Below, piece by piece: positions 37,684-49,171 of a stretch of 64,000 nt of DNA. Below the pieces are notes generated by a model. That model was not told the origin of the DNA, did not search any database, and saw nothing but the letters and a program-made list of their open reading frames with translations. The stretch comes from Hymenochaete sp. R1 (lineage: Eukaryota > Basidiomycota > Agaricomycetes > Hymenochaetales > Hymenochaetaceae), in contig JAFREE010000027.1 of assembly GCA_019400425.1 (NCBI GenBank), positions 1 to 64,000 on the forward strand, given 5' to 3'. Positions within the stretch are counted from its first letter, which is position 1. The number at the start of each line of letters is the position of its first letter. The position numbers and the translations under genes were made by a program.

Positions 37684-38378
37684 CTACTCTACAGACGCTC
37701 CTTTCGCCTCGAATTCCTGTCTCTTCTTCTCAGAGGCCTCCCGGACAATAGCAGTATCTATAGTGTGGGCCACTTCCTTGACCTTCGCAACAATATCCTC
37801 GGCGGTATGGGATGTCGGGCTGTTGATCCAATCCTTGAGCGATTTTACATGCAAGACCTGCTTTTCATGGAAGTACCGCTTGCCGTCGTAGTCCACATCT
37901 TCGTTCTCTATAACATGCTCAATCAACTTATTGACCCCTGCATTAAAGATGGTGGTAAGGTCTCTTATTCCCTCTGCGTACGTGACCTCTACAGAGTCAA
38001 GGTCAGTTGTGGCTAGACATTCGAAAGGATAGGTATTTAGAGGTTTGTTGGAATGGATGCGATGTGATCACTGACCTATGAACTTGTAGAGCGTGTTGGA
38101 CTTCTCCACTTGGACTCTCCTTGTAGAGAAGATAGACCAACATTCTAAAAAGTGACATTGGGGGCAATGCAAGTCGGTGACGTTGCTCAATTTATTGAGC
38201 GCTGAAATTGTACTCACGTGTTTCAAGCTGGTTGACTGTAGTTTAAAAAGGTGTGGCGAGGGTCATACGTACGGAAGATTTCAGCGAGCTCGAACATGTG
38301 TAAGTGAGCCCTATAGATTTTCTTACTTAGTACTTCTTCCGGGGAAGCATTATATCCAATGCATCTGTGCTTTGACAT
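37684..38378 (-). CDS. Hypothetical small protein, four exons
   Basis: Exons 38273-38378, 38218-38235 (only 18 nt), 38076-38144 and 37684-38012, giving 173 residues with all phases consistent. It starts MSKHRCIGYNASPEEV. The middle is helical and charged (EVTYAEGIRDLTTIFNAG); the C-terminal part is Ala/Glu/Lys-rich (AEDIVAKVKEVAHTIDTA). No signal peptide or membrane helix. The family is not recognised. A related sequence lies just downstream at 37,044-37,428, suggesting a tandem pair. The gene model rests on splice signals and frame only. Confidence 0.5.
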
Positions 38379-38991
38379 AATCAAACGGAAAGTAAGTTCG
38401 CAAGGAGGACGTTGGGACAAACGAGTAGGAATAATGACCCCCCCCCCCCTTTAATTTACCGTACTTATAGTGTGCCACATTGCAGATTATGCGTGTTCAA
38501 ACTATGATTTTATATACCTGAACCCCTTTTGATGGAGCCATCCACAATTCAAAAACAATCAGGTGGATGAAAGTTAATAGAATAGTACTAAGGAATCCGA
38601 CTCACGCATAACTTGCGTGCCCCGGGACCTGTATACTAGCCGGTGAATCAATGAAGGAGTCTCACCTGGGAATGTACTGGGAAACATATAAGATAGCGGC
38701 AGATTTGGACCGAACTATTGAAGGTGTGACCTGTGCGGAGGCACCAGACAAGGGATCGATTTCGGATGGCTGTAGCTTCTCCACTTATCGTACCATTTTC
38801 GAGCAGATATCTTGAAGTAGAAAATTGATATCCATGCCCAGAATAGTACGCACCGACATATACAAAGCATATGCATTAATGATACATTACACGATAACAA
38901 TTACACAAAAAAAACTTGACCAAGATCATTAGCCCGCGCTCTATCCCTAACTCACCCCATCGAATCTTCAAAAGTGAAACTAGAACTAGAA
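38379..38991. other. Intergenic with a run of 12 C
   Basis: Contains C12 at 38438-38449 just upstream of the hypothetical gene. Nothing else seen. Confidence 0.5.
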
Positions 38992-41900
38992 CTATGATAC
39001 AATCGCAGCCCGCTGCTCTCGAAGATGTCCATGTCCATGTCCATGCTCAACCATTCTCTTAGCCTCCGCCGCTTCTGCTCCCAACCCGCCTCCACCGCTG
39101 TCATTACCACCATCCTCCACCATGACTTTTCGAGCTCTTTGTTGCTGCTGCTGAGCCTGTGTTTGTCTTTCCATATTTGCGAGGAACTGCTCAAAACTAC
39201 CTGGCCCCACCTCGTCCGCAGCCTCTTCTTCGTCCAGTGCCATGTTTTCCTCAGGCTTTTCGACGACAGTCAAATCCTCCAATCTCGTCTCACCTCCCTC
39301 CGTTTCATTCTCCACCTCCCCGTCAAGAGCCCCCTCTTCGTCCTCTTGTACGAGCTCCAATCTCCCGGTTCCCTCGACTCCGCTTGTCGTTAGCACGCCC
39401 TCATTATTCCCATTAAGCCCAGTTGACGATCCTATCCCAGAGGACGACCCAGCCGTCTTTGCCAGTATTCCACTCAAGCCATGCTCTACGACCCCCAACC
39501 ACTGTACTAGGTCGTCTACACTCTTCGCGAGCGCTGCGTGAGTCGCATCATGTCCGCTACCATTGCCTTCCTCGGCCATCAGAGCCGCAAAGTCTAGTGG
39601 ACGAATCGCAGGGCCGGCGAGGGCACTGATGGACGCAACGCTACTCGATGTCGTACGGCTATGACTCCTCGAGTGCGAATTAGAGTGATTTCGGTGATGA
39701 TGTTGTGAGTGGGAATGCGAGAGAGATTTGGAATGATGAGAGAAAGAGTTTTGGGAGGCGTACGTGAGAGAGGAAGATGAAGTTGTGATGGAGGCGTCCG
39801 TTCCTTGACGTTCTAGATTCATGTTTGGTGTCGGTGTTGATCCTGGCATAGACGATGGAATAGCAGGAGACGATGGCGCCGTTCTTGACGCGCCTGGTCT
39901 GGGCGATGGCCCATTTGTCCGTCCACCCAAACTTGAGCTAAGAACGCCCGATCCCTCGCCGTTTACTACATTTGCCCCCAACCCACTAGGCGTTGGAGCG
40001 AAAAATCGCCGATTCGCATTGGCCGCACTGGGACTGGGGGGTAGCAAATCTGTCATACCGAGTTGCATTTCGCTCGTTACAAGGGGTATTCTGAGAACGT
40101 CTTTCAAACCAGGAATGGTCGGTGGCGTCATGCCGCCGATCTCAATAGAGCGCTCGGGGGATGCGGAAACTGGGGGGATATGGGAGAATTGACTTGAAGT
40201 TGCCGAGTTACCATGGTTGCGAAAAACACTTTCCATGACGGCTACACTGGCCTGACGAGCAAGGGACATACGGCGAGGTGAGGGTTGAGAAGCCGGAGGG
40301 GCGCTTTCGATGACGCTATTAGAGCTGTGAGCTCGAGACAATGAAGGAGGAAGGTTCAACCCTCCTGCCGGGCCTCCTATACCCAGCGCGCCTCCGCTGC
40401 CATTCATCTTAAAGCCTGTCGCAGACCGACCAGACACAGGTAATTCTCTGTCTCGATCCCTATCTCTATCCCGCTCACGTTCTTGATATGCATCCAGAGA
40501 ATATGTCGCATGATGTACTGCTCCCGTCGCCGAATTCGGGCTTTTACCGCTTCCCCCAGAATTTGATGAAGTTCCGGAACGAGGACTCGTCAGAATGGGC
40601 AAGTTTAACGCCGGTCCGCTCAATGATGCCGTAGCAGACACTGGCGGAAAGTGAAAGTCATTCGGATGGGCAGGCGGACGAAACCGTACGGGCGAAGACG
40701 AAGAGGCTGAAGTGGAAGACTTGGAAGAGGCAGCTGCGCTACTTTGAGAGCGTTTTCGGCCAAAGGGGACGTAAGGTCGGGTTGGTGAGTCGGTGGTTGG
40801 TTGATTAGGTGTGGAATTGAAGTTGATAGTATTAGTTGACGGTGGGAGACCAGCTGACGCTGTTATTCCAATATTTCCCAGCGCGCTCGCAGGAGGAATG
40901 GAAATGTTCGGGAGTCCTCGTGACTCACGGACTTCTCTGTAAGCTGGTGATGGACGGACAGTTGCACCTCCAGAGACAGATCGTTCGTTCATTGCAGGCG
41001 CTTTTGCATGTTGAGTGGAGGAATGCATCGTTGAATCACCGATACCGCGCCCATGGCTTGGTCCAACGGGCAGTAATCGGGTTGTTCGTTCGGGTGAGGA
41101 GGAAGGTTGTCGGGGTGTTGTGTCTGGTTCAATCATCGATGTGGATAATTTTGATTTCGCGCGGACTGTAGATGCGGATGGTCGAGGAGGGAAAACAAAA
41201 GCGTTATTTTTGACCATGCCATCATCATTATCGTCTCCACCAACGCCGAGCGTGTTCTCACGTTTTGGTACTCCACGGCCAAGGCTCGGTCCAGCTAAAG
41301 GTACGGGCGTAGGGGCAGTCATTTGTGTTGGCGTATTACTTCTTGAACGGACGGTTTGTTGGTTGAAGAGGTTGGGCATAGGTATGGGCTCATCACCAAA
41401 AAGACCACGTAAGGATGTCGGCACTCGGGTATTGAGAGGCGGTGAAAAAGAGTCCTCGTTATGTTCGGACAAGCGAGAAGCATGTGAGGAGGTACTCGTG
41501 GTCCGAGCTCGCACCGTGTCGAATTCCCAAGTTTCTTCGCGTTCTGTCGTATGATGTTCCAGCCGATCCCTGTAGCACTGAGAATCAGCAAATAGAATTT
41601 TTGCCGTGTAAGATCAAAATACGCACTCTTCTTCATCTTCTTCCCAAGGCAGAGGGGCAGCGATACTTGCACGAGTGCCGCCAGACTGTATCCACGCATC
41701 ATACTGTGCGAGTAGCTCTTTGAGAACCGTAACTGATGTCTTCGCAGTCGACTTGATCCATTTTGAACGCGACAGTTCATCTGCAGAGGGTCGTTCTGAG
41801 GGGGACTCCCTCAAACAAAATGCAACAAACTCTCTTAGATCCTTGGTGCCTTCACTTTCTGTGAGCCGAGGAGCTTTAGTCTTTGGGATGAGCTGTACAA

Positions 41901-42609
41901 CCTTGAGACCATCAAGATTCGAATGGGGCGGGCTACCGGTAGCCATTTCGAACAGCGTAATGCCCAGACTCCATATGTCGGCTCTAACATCGTATGCCGG
42001 AACAGGCTGGGCGACTTCAGGAGCCATCCAGTACGGCGTACCAACAAGAGTATTGCGCTTGGACTGGTTGGTAACAAGAAGAGCCGAGACGCCAAAATCA
42101 CATAGCATGACTTTGCCAGCGGCAGTGATGAGAACGTTGGCAGCCTTGATATCGCGATGAATGACACCAGCTTTGTGCAGCGAGCTGAGGGCGAGAAGAA
42201 GCTCGCGAGTGATGATGACAATGTACCGTTCCGCGACAACATTCTTCGGACATGCCTTCATGAGTGTACGGACTGAGCCGCCTTGCGCGTACTCCATAAC
42301 GATCCACACCCTGGGTCCGTCAAGAAAACAGCCGTAGTACTTGGTAATGTTGACCGCATCCCTGAGATGAGTGAGCAGCGCCACTTCGCGTTGGATGTCG
42401 TCGACATCGTCGTCTGCGGTGTCGAGGTTGATGATCTTGAGCGCGACAACATTGCCTGTCGCTATTTCGATGCCCTTGTGAACGCTGCCATAGGCACCCT
42501 TTCCGACGGTCTCTAGCCGTCGGTATAGCTTGTGAACATTGGCCGTGGACGTCGTGGGTAACGGCGACGAGAAGAGCTGTCCTGGCACTGCTGGCGCTAT
42601 GGCCGCCAT
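38992..42609 (-). CDS. Ste20-family (GCK-type) protein kinase with long disordered tail
   Basis: Two exons, 41627-42609 and 38992-41569 (57-nt intron), giving 1186 residues. The N-terminal kinase domain has GKGAYGSV (P-loop, 36-43), Lys58 in ALKI, HRDIKAANVL (151-160), DFG (171-173) and GTPYWMAPE (190-198), the germinal-centre-kinase signature. Fungal relatives (Kic1/Nak1/Sps1 types) act in polarity, septation and the MOR/RAM network. The remaining 850 or so residues are Ser/Pro-rich low complexity with a His/Ser run, a late acidic segment and a Gln/Arg run. The intron acceptor is TACAG at 41570; an earlier CAG would break the frame. It is divergent from the CLASP-N gene. Confidence 0.92.
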
Positions 42610-42847
42610 GGATTCATGGATGACCTTGACCTTCAAGAGCTGTCTTTGAACGCCGGAGTGAATTACAGCAAGTGCTTTTGACTACGTAATACCAAATTAC
42701 GTAATATATTATTAATTATGTAATGCACACGAGCACGTGATTTACCTTTTCCTTCTTGGTTCATTCGCGCGCCCAGATGACACCAAGCACATCTTCTCCT
42801 TTTACCCTCACCACCGTCTAACCCCTTCCCGTCTGCGGTGGTGCTCC
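42610..42847. promoter_or_regulatory. Shared divergent promoter of GCK kinase and CLASP-N genes
   Basis: 238 bp between two opposite start codons. It holds three related palindromic elements: TACGTAAT (42683-42690), TTACGTAAT (42697-42705) and TTATGTAAT (42716-42724), resembling bZIP sites. A CACGTG lies at 42734-42739. Binding proteins are inferred only by resemblance. Confidence 0.5.
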
Positions 42848-45800
42848 ATGGCACCCAAGATACCGTCTATCATATCTTGTACGTCTACTACACAATTGAA
42901 CAATGAGCTGGATACCGTACGTACGGGGATCGAATTAATAGAGACAGAGGAAAGCTGGGATAAGATTAATGCATCCATCCTTCGTTTGACAGCGCTGGCC
43001 AAGGGATCGTCTGTAGATTATCCATCACAGATTGTTGCTGGAAGCAAACAGTTCGCTCGACCAATCAACAGCTCTCTCAACTCAGAGAGATCTCGGTTGT
43101 CGGGTGCAGCCACAGAACTCGTAACCACGCTCGCAACGAACCTTGGTCGTGCATTCGAATCTCTCATTTCCCTCTTCGTCCCAACTTTATTCGCCGTCAC
43201 CTCAAGACCAAATAAAGTCTTCATCTCCCGCGCAAAAACCTGCCTGCAAGCCATTGCAGAGAATTGCCAATCACCACTTATGCTACCCCTATTGCGCCAC
43301 GCCGTAACCGATAAATCCGTTTCGACCCGAGTCGCTGCTACTGACACTCTCATGTGTTGCTTGAACTGCTTCAATCCTCCTGACCTTGAAAAGCCATCGC
43401 GCGCCGAGGACATAGAGGCGGTCATTAAAGCGACGGCGAGAGATGCGAATGCTGACGTACGGAAGAGCAGCAAAAAGGTTTTCGAGGCATATGCAATTTT
43501 ATTGCCAAACCGAGTGCAATCGTGCGTCGCATTTTCTTTTGAATATCATTCACTTATTGATTATTGTATTAGATTTGTCGACCCCCTCACGCCCGTGATG
43601 CGAAAGTACCTTGATGTCAAGGGTCATGTTGCTGTTGCGGCAAAGAAATCTGCATTATCGATTTCTACTGTACCTCCGCCCCTTCCCGCGCCTACGAAGG
43701 AACCTTCAATGCGGACCAGAACGGTGTCTAAACCCTCGAGTGCAGCTACCGCAAACGCTATTGTATCAAGTCGGACAACGAAGGAGCGAAATATTGAAGG
43801 TCAGGGCCCATCCAAAGCATCAAGCAAGCCGCCGTCTTCGTCTTCAGCAAAGCCCGTCGAAATGCCGCCGCCACCTCCACGCCAACCTTCGTCGGGCCCT
43901 GTCCGCCCTCCTCCCAATATGCGCCACCAAGTTGCACATGCCACTCGTCCCTTCACCGGTTTCCGTCCTGTTCAGAACCAACCCACGTCAGCGGCAACTT
44001 CATCTTCCATGTCACAAGGCGGATTTGATAACCTGAAAAGCCATTCTAAGGTCGTGCACTCTGGAGGAGCGAAGAGACCTGAGAGGCCAGATCCTCTCGA
44101 GACGCACTCCGCCCCTGACGTCATTCGACCACAGAGTGCGACGGGTGATGCTAAAACGAATACGAAATCGCAAGCCCATACCGGGCCAAGAAGGGTGCCC
44201 AAGCCTGATAACGTCCCTTCCACGGCTGGACCGGGTTCCCGCCAAAGCAAGGAATCCAGCGCTGTTCGAACAAACACTCAAGGGAAACAAACCGAATCCT
44301 CATCTTCTTCGAAGCCTGGCAGCGATTCTTCTCGTCCTCCGAGTGCCATTTCAGAAGAAAAGCAAGAGATCGCCCCCCAAACACGTAGGGCAGTCTTCAG
44401 ACCGGAACCGAGGAAGCCTTCGTCAAATCCGGAGGTTGACCACGTTACAAAATCGCGCCCTGCTTCGCGAGCTGAGGATCATGGTTTACAAGTTGAAGAA
44501 GCACCAGAAATAATGGATGCTGCTAAGCGCGATCTTACTCTCGAGGATTTGACTATTGTCCGTGCAGCACCTGTGCCAAAATCTGGCTTTGCGACCGAAA
44601 GAAAGTCGAGAACCAGAAGCGAAGAGCAACGGGAGGCGAAGGCTCAGCATCCTCCATCTCAAATCGAGAAAAATTCCGATGTTGAGCGCGTCACCGCTTC
44701 CAATCCTCAATCGAGTCAAAACACCCATCCGCAGGGCCATGCTAAGCCTTCTTCGACCGGCACACAATTGTCTGACCACCCATTAGCACTTGACAAGAAC
44801 TCGCGACCTCGGTCAACTCAATCAAAGCGTCTTGATTTAACTTCCAGTTCGGAGAAAAGGCCTGCTCCCCCGCCTGAAGCAGATGCCCTTCAGCAAGACC
44901 GTGAACGAGCCAAACGCCAGAAGCGTTCCGATTTAGAAGCTAATGTACCGCCGTCTTCCGCGCAACCGCAATCCGATCGTCCCACGGATGCCCCTTCCGC
45001 GTCGTACAAAGATGGCGGACCCACAGATGCTGAGCCGCGCACTCGCACTCGCTCGAGGACGAAAGAAGAAGAGGACGCTCGCGCGGCGCGTAAAGCCGCA
45101 AAGAAAAGGAAAATGGAAATGATAGCAGAATGTCAGAGACTGAAAGCTCTAGAAGAAGCGGAAGCTGCAGCGAAGGCGAAGAGAAGAGAGGAGCGGAGAC
45201 GTTTGAGGGCTGAAGCGGGGGTTAGAGCGCATGGGCCGACGAAAGTGCAGAACACCGAGGCAAAACTGGAAGAAGGGGCAAATCAAGCGATGGAAGTAGA
45301 TGTTGGAAAGCAAGACAAAAAAGTTGCAGTTGCTAACGGAAGTGCTTCCTGTCAACCTTCGAGCGATCAGCGTGGGTGTCATCCAAGGACTTCGGAGAAC
45401 GGTATACCAACCTCGAAAGTTCGCAATTCGTCAAGCCCTCACCTTGAAGTACTACCTATGGAGGCGCCAATGGACATTGAAGAAGAGAAGCAAATCGTGC
45501 CGACGGTGCAAGAAACGCAAACACAGCACGATCGACGTATGTCCCTCTCTGAACTCCGAGTAATCTTACCGGAACAACGCACTCCTCATTCGATTCCAGA
45601 CGAAGATCGCAAGGCTGAGGTTGAGGTTGAGACCCTACCTGCAACATCCGAGCCCTCCAAGTCAACAGTGTCATTTTCGCCCAATCAACAACCTCAACCT
45701 CTCGGGATTATTAAACCTCTTTGTATCAAAAAATCGAAGTCCGCGAGAAACTCGAATGTTCCCGATACTTTTGTCCGACCTTCAACTCCCCCGTCTGCTC

Positions 45801-46351
45801 AGTCTGCCGCCGTTCCCTGCACTCCAGTAGCACATACCACTATCACTCGCACAAAACCATCGCGTCCACCATTCCCGTCTCAAGCCCAGCAGCAATACAT
45901 GCAATTCACTACCCCTGCACCGCTGCGACGTGCGCTCGACGCGAAGAAGCGAAATGCTCCCACCGTACCTGCGACACCGATCTCAAAATTATTGGCTTCG
46001 ATCGAGAAGGGTTTCGATCCTGATTTCAGCATTTTGGAGAGAGAGGATGAGGTCGAGTCTGAAGGGACGCGACGCGGTAAAGGATTGGAAATGGTGAAGG
46101 AGTCTGAGGACGAGAGCGAGGAAGGGAACAACAATGTGGGTCCTCAGGTGGACCACGGTACTCGAACCCATTGTCGAGAGAGGAGGCGGGTTGACAGTGA
46201 CAACAATTCCACTACGAGCACCGTAAAAAGTACGTCTTCAGAACGAGAGGAGAAGCCATGTTTTGTGGCGACAAGGTCGAGGAAGAGCAAGAAATCCACC
46301 ACCGAGAATGGGGTGAGGGTACCTCTTGCGCGAAAGAGTGAGAACCAGTGA
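42848..46351 (+). CDS. CLASP-N (TOG) domain microtubule-associated protein
   Basis: Two exons, 42848-43521 and 43573-46351, giving 1150 residues. The first 225 or so residues are helical repeats typical of a CLASP N-terminal TOG domain (VFISRAKTCLQAIAENCQ, then STRVAATDTLMCCLNCF). CLASPs bind tubulin and stabilise microtubules at kinetochores and spindle. The rest is Ser/Pro/Lys-rich and disordered, with a strongly charged helix near residues 755-815 (AARKAAKKRKMEM) and a C-terminal charged region. The 51-nt intron lies just after the TOG domain, is a multiple of three and has no stop, so retention would insert 17 residues. An ATG-less extension upstream was not used. With one TOG domain it is simpler than typical Stu1/CLASP. 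Confidence 0.82.
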   Translation: MAPKIPSIISCTSTTQLNNELDTVRTGIELIETEESWDKINASILRLTALAKGSSVDYPSQIVAGSKQFARPINSSLNSERSRLSGAATELVTTLATNLGRAFESLISLFVPTLFAVTSRPNKVFISRAKTCLQAIAENCQSPLMLPLLRHAVTDKSVSTRVAATDTLMCCLNCFNPPDLEKPSRAEDIEAVIKATARDANADVRKSSKKVFEAYAILLPNRVQSCVAFSFEYHSLIDYCIRFVDPLTPVMRKYLDVKGHVAVAAKKSALSISTVPPPLPAPTKEPSMRTRTVSKPSSAATANAIVSSRTTKERNIEGQGPSKASSKPPSSSSAKPVEMPPPPPRQPSSGPVRPPPNMRHQVAHATRPFTGFRPVQNQPTSAATSSSMSQGGFDNLKSHSKVVHSGGAKRPERPDPLETHSAPDVIRPQSATGDAKTNTKSQAHTGPRRVPKPDNVPSTAGPGSRQSKESSAVRTNTQGKQTESSSSSKPGSDSSRPPSAISEEKQEIAPQTRRAVFRPEPRKPSSNPEVDHVTKSRPASRAEDHGLQVEEAPEIMDAAKRDLTLEDLTIVRAAPVPKSGFATERKSRTRSEEQREAKAQHPPSQIEKNSDVERVTASNPQSSQNTHPQGHAKPSSTGTQLSDHPLALDKNSRPRSTQSKRLDLTSSSEKRPAPPPEADALQQDRERAKRQKRSDLEANVPPSSAQPQSDRPTDAPSASYKDGGPTDAEPRTRTRSRTKEEEDARAARKAAKKRKMEMIAECQRLKALEEAEAAAKAKRREERRRLRAEAGVRAHGPTKVQNTEAKLEEGANQAMEVDVGKQDKKVAVANGSASCQPSSDQRGCHPRTSENGIPTSKVRNSSSPHLEVLPMEAPMDIEEEKQIVPTVQETQTQHDRRMSLSELRVILPEQRTPHSIPDEDRKAEVEVETLPATSEPSKSTVSFSPNQQPQPLGIIKPLCIKKSKSARNSNVPDTFVRPSTPPSAQSAAVPCTPVAHTTITRTKPSRPPFPSQAQQQYMQFTTPAPLRRALDAKKRNAPTVPATPISKLLASIEKGFDPDFSILEREDEVESEGTRRGKGLEMVKESEDESEEGNNNVGPQVDHGTRTHCRERRRVDSDNNSTTSTVKSTSSEREEKPCFVATRSRKSKKSTTENGVRVPLARKSENQ

Positions 46352-46960
46352 GAAAGGGGAGTGGTGGAATTTATACTTCAAGTAGTCGGGGTGCGCACAT
46401 TTGTCTATAACTGTATCAACTAGCGTTCTGGGTTTCTTGTTTCCTTGCTGTCTCTTTCAATACAAACATCTTTGAACTTTTGTTTTCCGCGGTCTAACAG
46501 CATCGCGACAACAGATCCGAGTGCGCGAATACAGTCTTCTCATTGAGCTTCGTGCATAGAATATTAATCAAGTTGCCGCCAGAGTTCTTTGCAAAGCAGC
46601 GACCAACGATCTAATTCTTCCCTTGACCCTTGACCATCGTAAGGCTGATTCAGGAATTGCTTTGACGTGCCGCCGGTGCAAAGCTCTTATGCAGCATACG
46701 AAAGCTCCTCGGAAATGAATAAAATAATGATTTTAATCAGAGTTTCCTTTGAAATTTCGTCATGAGAATGTAATTTGCGCAAGCAAAGATCACTATAGTG
46801 CGCATAAACAAGGAGCAGCTCTGCTAATTAGATGAAATACATAATTAAAGGCGGGTTACTGGAACAAGAAGATACATGCAAAGGGAGACTATCGGATATG
46901 GGCAGGACTACTGGGGCCTCGACGACGCATCCTTCTTCCTATCACAGAAAAAAAGACATG
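46352..46960. other. Convergent intergenic stretch
   Basis: 3' flanks of the CLASP-N gene and the first small helical gene. No tRNA or other gene seen. Confidence 0.5.
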
Positions 46961-47371
46961 TTACTCAGTCGAGGCTTTCACGTCCCACAGATGTTTGAAG
47001 CGTAATATCACCTTTCCAACCTTATCAACTCGGCCTTTCTGCTCTTGAGACATACCAGCCTTCAACCTCTTCACCTCATCATAGTCGGCCAAAAGCTGGC
47101 GTACTTGGTAGAGTGAGCGTTCCGGGTCTTCCTCATATGTGCGATTCGCCTCATCAACCTTGTCGTAAATTGCTTCGAGGTCACTGATCAGCTCATCAAA
47201 AGTACGAGGGATGCCCGTCTGCTCCTTCCTTCTGTCTTTGGAAATCTGGGGTCGCTGACTTGCCAACACATCTTGTCTATGTGCCCTCTGGCAGAGATTA
47301 TCTATGGAGACCTTGATATCCCCGAAGCAACTCTGTTGCAGGTCATTCATGTCTCCTGTACGACTGTTCAT
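46961..47371 (-). CDS. Small helical protein 1 of 3
   Basis: A 136-residue frame from ATG 47371, hydrophilic and helical, with LEAIYDKV and a GRVDKVGKVILRFKHLW end. It shows weak pattern similarity to the next two genes (start LE.., then M-x-x-x-x-K-x-R, then GK.V...F...L). The N-terminus is uncertain; a further exon may start at ATG 47492. No recognised domain. Confidence 0.5.
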   Translation of the reverse strand: MNSRTGDMNDLQQSCFGDIKVSIDNLCQRAHRQDVLASQRPQISKDRRKEQTGIPRTFDELISDLEAIYDKVDEANRTYEEDPERSLYQVRQLLADYDEVKRLKAGMSQEQKGRVDKVGKVILRFKHLWDVKASTE

Positions 47372-47849
47372 CCGATCGCGGAAGCGATGTTATCAATTGT
47401 CGTCTCTTGGTCGGATTTCTTTCTTGTGGGAGGTTCTGTGAGGTGCGGATGTAAGACTTGTGAAGCTGGCGGAGGTCCTCGTCGATTCGGACATGAATAA
47501 GACCTTTGGTATTGACTGAGATTAGTGGGGTTCAGTGGAAATGTTGAGGTGTTGCGAAGAAGAGAGTCGTATAGGCAAAGAGAAGACACTTGGCGCTAAG
47601 TTATATATAAGTGCCAGTGCCAGTGCGGCTCAAAGCGCTCGTGAGAGAGAATTACCATATCTGGATGATTGCGTCTGCCACAAAGCAAAACAGGCACGTT
47701 GATGTAGCATAGTTTACAAGACGACCACTTCACTACGCAAGACCGCAAAGTACTTAAGTAGCGACTGAAGGCAAATGACGCTCATTCAGGGTGTATACTT
47801 GGGCATCAATTATACCTTCCAATTTCTTTACAATGTTGTTCAACAGACA
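47372..47849. other. Spacer between small helical genes 1 and 2
   Basis: May include a 5' exon of gene 1 (47,372-47,494). Otherwise nothing seen. Confidence 0.35.
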
Positions 47850-48176
47850 TTACTCGTCTTCCGCCTCGGCCCCCTGCCTCACCAGCACCAACTCGTTTCC
47901 CTTCACTTCCGGCTCTCCTGCCAACAATTCATCGAGATAGGTATTGAATAGGCTCGTAACATCTTTTCCTATCGTCGTGTAGCGTTGTTTGGAAGCAGTG
48001 TCCATGTCGACCTTCAATTTTCGGAGCTTCCCAAGCTCCTTCGTGAGTGGATTCAGCGCATCCACCTTGTCCCGAACTGGCACATTCGGATCATTGCATA
48101 TCGCGAGGACACTCCTATAGTCGCTTTCAAGCTTCCTGGTCCGACTTTCGAGTGCTGTAGACTTGGTTACCAACAT
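47850..48176 (-). CDS. Small helical protein 2 of 3
   Basis: A single frame of 108 residues from ATG 48176, with predicted helices only (TRKLESDYRSVLAI, then LTKELGKLRKLKVDM, then GKDVTSLFNTYLDEL). No signal peptide, membrane segment or known motif. It is the clearest of the three small genes because the frame is complete and no intron is needed. Confidence 0.5.
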   Translation of the reverse strand: MLVTKSTALESRTRKLESDYRSVLAICNDPNVPVRDKVDALNPLTKELGKLRKLKVDMDTASKQRYTTIGKDVTSLFNTYLDELLAGEPEVKGNELVLVRQGAEAEDE

Positions 48177-48436
48177 GCTTGTAGCAGATGGAGGAGAGAA
48201 GAAAAGACGTGACCAGAGTGGCCAATTTGCTTATACCAAATATGAGATTTGAGACAGTACTAGTGCAAAGATAGCAAAGTGAGATACATTGAATCCCAGG
48301 TTTAATATTTTAGACGAGGATCTAATCCCAATGTCCATCACAATGAAGTAACTCGATAACGCATACTTATAAATTAACAAAAGTCATGCGCTGTGCGCAA
48401 GTACCGTACCATTCACAGTGAGGGGACGTATCCACC

Positions 48437-48757
48437 CTAGGCTCCTTGTTCAGGTTGCTCTCTCTGATCATCCATCATCGACTCTGAGTCTATTCGCAAA
48501 CCCTTCTCCTTCAAGTTAATCAAATGTAGCTGCGTTGCACAAAATTTTTTAATCTCCTTCTCGTATAATTCGTAAATCAACTTCTGGTTGGGGGTCATAA
48601 CTGAGCCCTCGAGCTCAAGAGGCAGAACGGAAAGCTGAGTAGAAAGTGCCCGTCTCTCGCCTATGTTGAGGCTGGTGCTAAGAAGCTGCCCTTTGAGAGA
48701 AGTAAACTGAGACCTGAGATACTCGAGTTTCCTGTCAATTTCATCTTTCGAACTCAT
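48437..48757 (-). CDS. Small helical protein 3 of 3
   Basis: A single frame of 106 residues from ATG 48757, starting MSSKDEIDRKLEYLRSQF, all-helical and charged, with an acidic tail. The layout follows the two neighbours: LEYLRSQF at the start, a central Leu-rich helix, and KLIYELYEKEIKKF at the end. Its promoter faces that of the uS13 gene. Confidence 0.48.
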   Translation of the reverse strand: MSSKDEIDRKLEYLRSQFTSLKGQLLSTSLNIGERRALSTQLSVLPLELEGSVMTPNQKLIYELYEKEIKKFCATQLHLINLKEKGLRIDSESMMDDQREQPEQGA

Positions 48758-49108
48758 GTCTTGAGGTCCTGATAGTGGTACTGTTTGAATCTGCGCCGTA
48801 TCAGACGAAGCTGGGGCAAGGAAGGCTGCAATGGAGGTGTCGAAACTGTCCTTTTATGCCGACAAACGAGTTCAGCGCAAAGTAAAAATTGACTGTGAGA
48901 CAGGCTCGTCTGATTCGCAGAAGACTTACTAGATAGACAAGCATCTAGCAATCTAAGAGCAAAGCTACGCAAGGCAGGGAAAGCGTGAGTAATAGCTGCT
49001 TTGTATGGAGATATTTGGCTGTAAAGCATTTTACATCACGTGGCTCTTAGAACAGAACGAGGGCCGACGGTGGAGAGCAGCAACGTCTTCGCATCGCCCA
49101 ACGCCAAA
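48758..49108. other. Bidirectional promoter region of helical protein 3 and uS13
   Basis: A minus-strand frame (MLYSQISPYKA, 48,754-49,029) runs through here. It overlaps the start of helical protein 3 and lacks any recognised domain, so I leave it uncalled. Confidence 0.4.
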
Positions 49109-49171
49109 GTGAGTGCATGATTTGCTCTTGTCTTGATCTCGATGAACGGCGGTCTCATGACAATTTACTAG
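49109..49171 (+). other. 5'-leader intron of uS13, acceptor abutting the ATG
   Basis: A 63-bp candidate intron with GTGAGT donor and TTTACTAG acceptor directly before the start codon, the same arrangement as in the uS2 gene. Confidence 0.6.

Noticed and set aside
48754..49029. 91-codon minus-strand frame starting MLYSQISPYKA
   Set aside because: Overlaps the start of small helical protein 3. A possible spliced version ends soon after; nothing confirms it.
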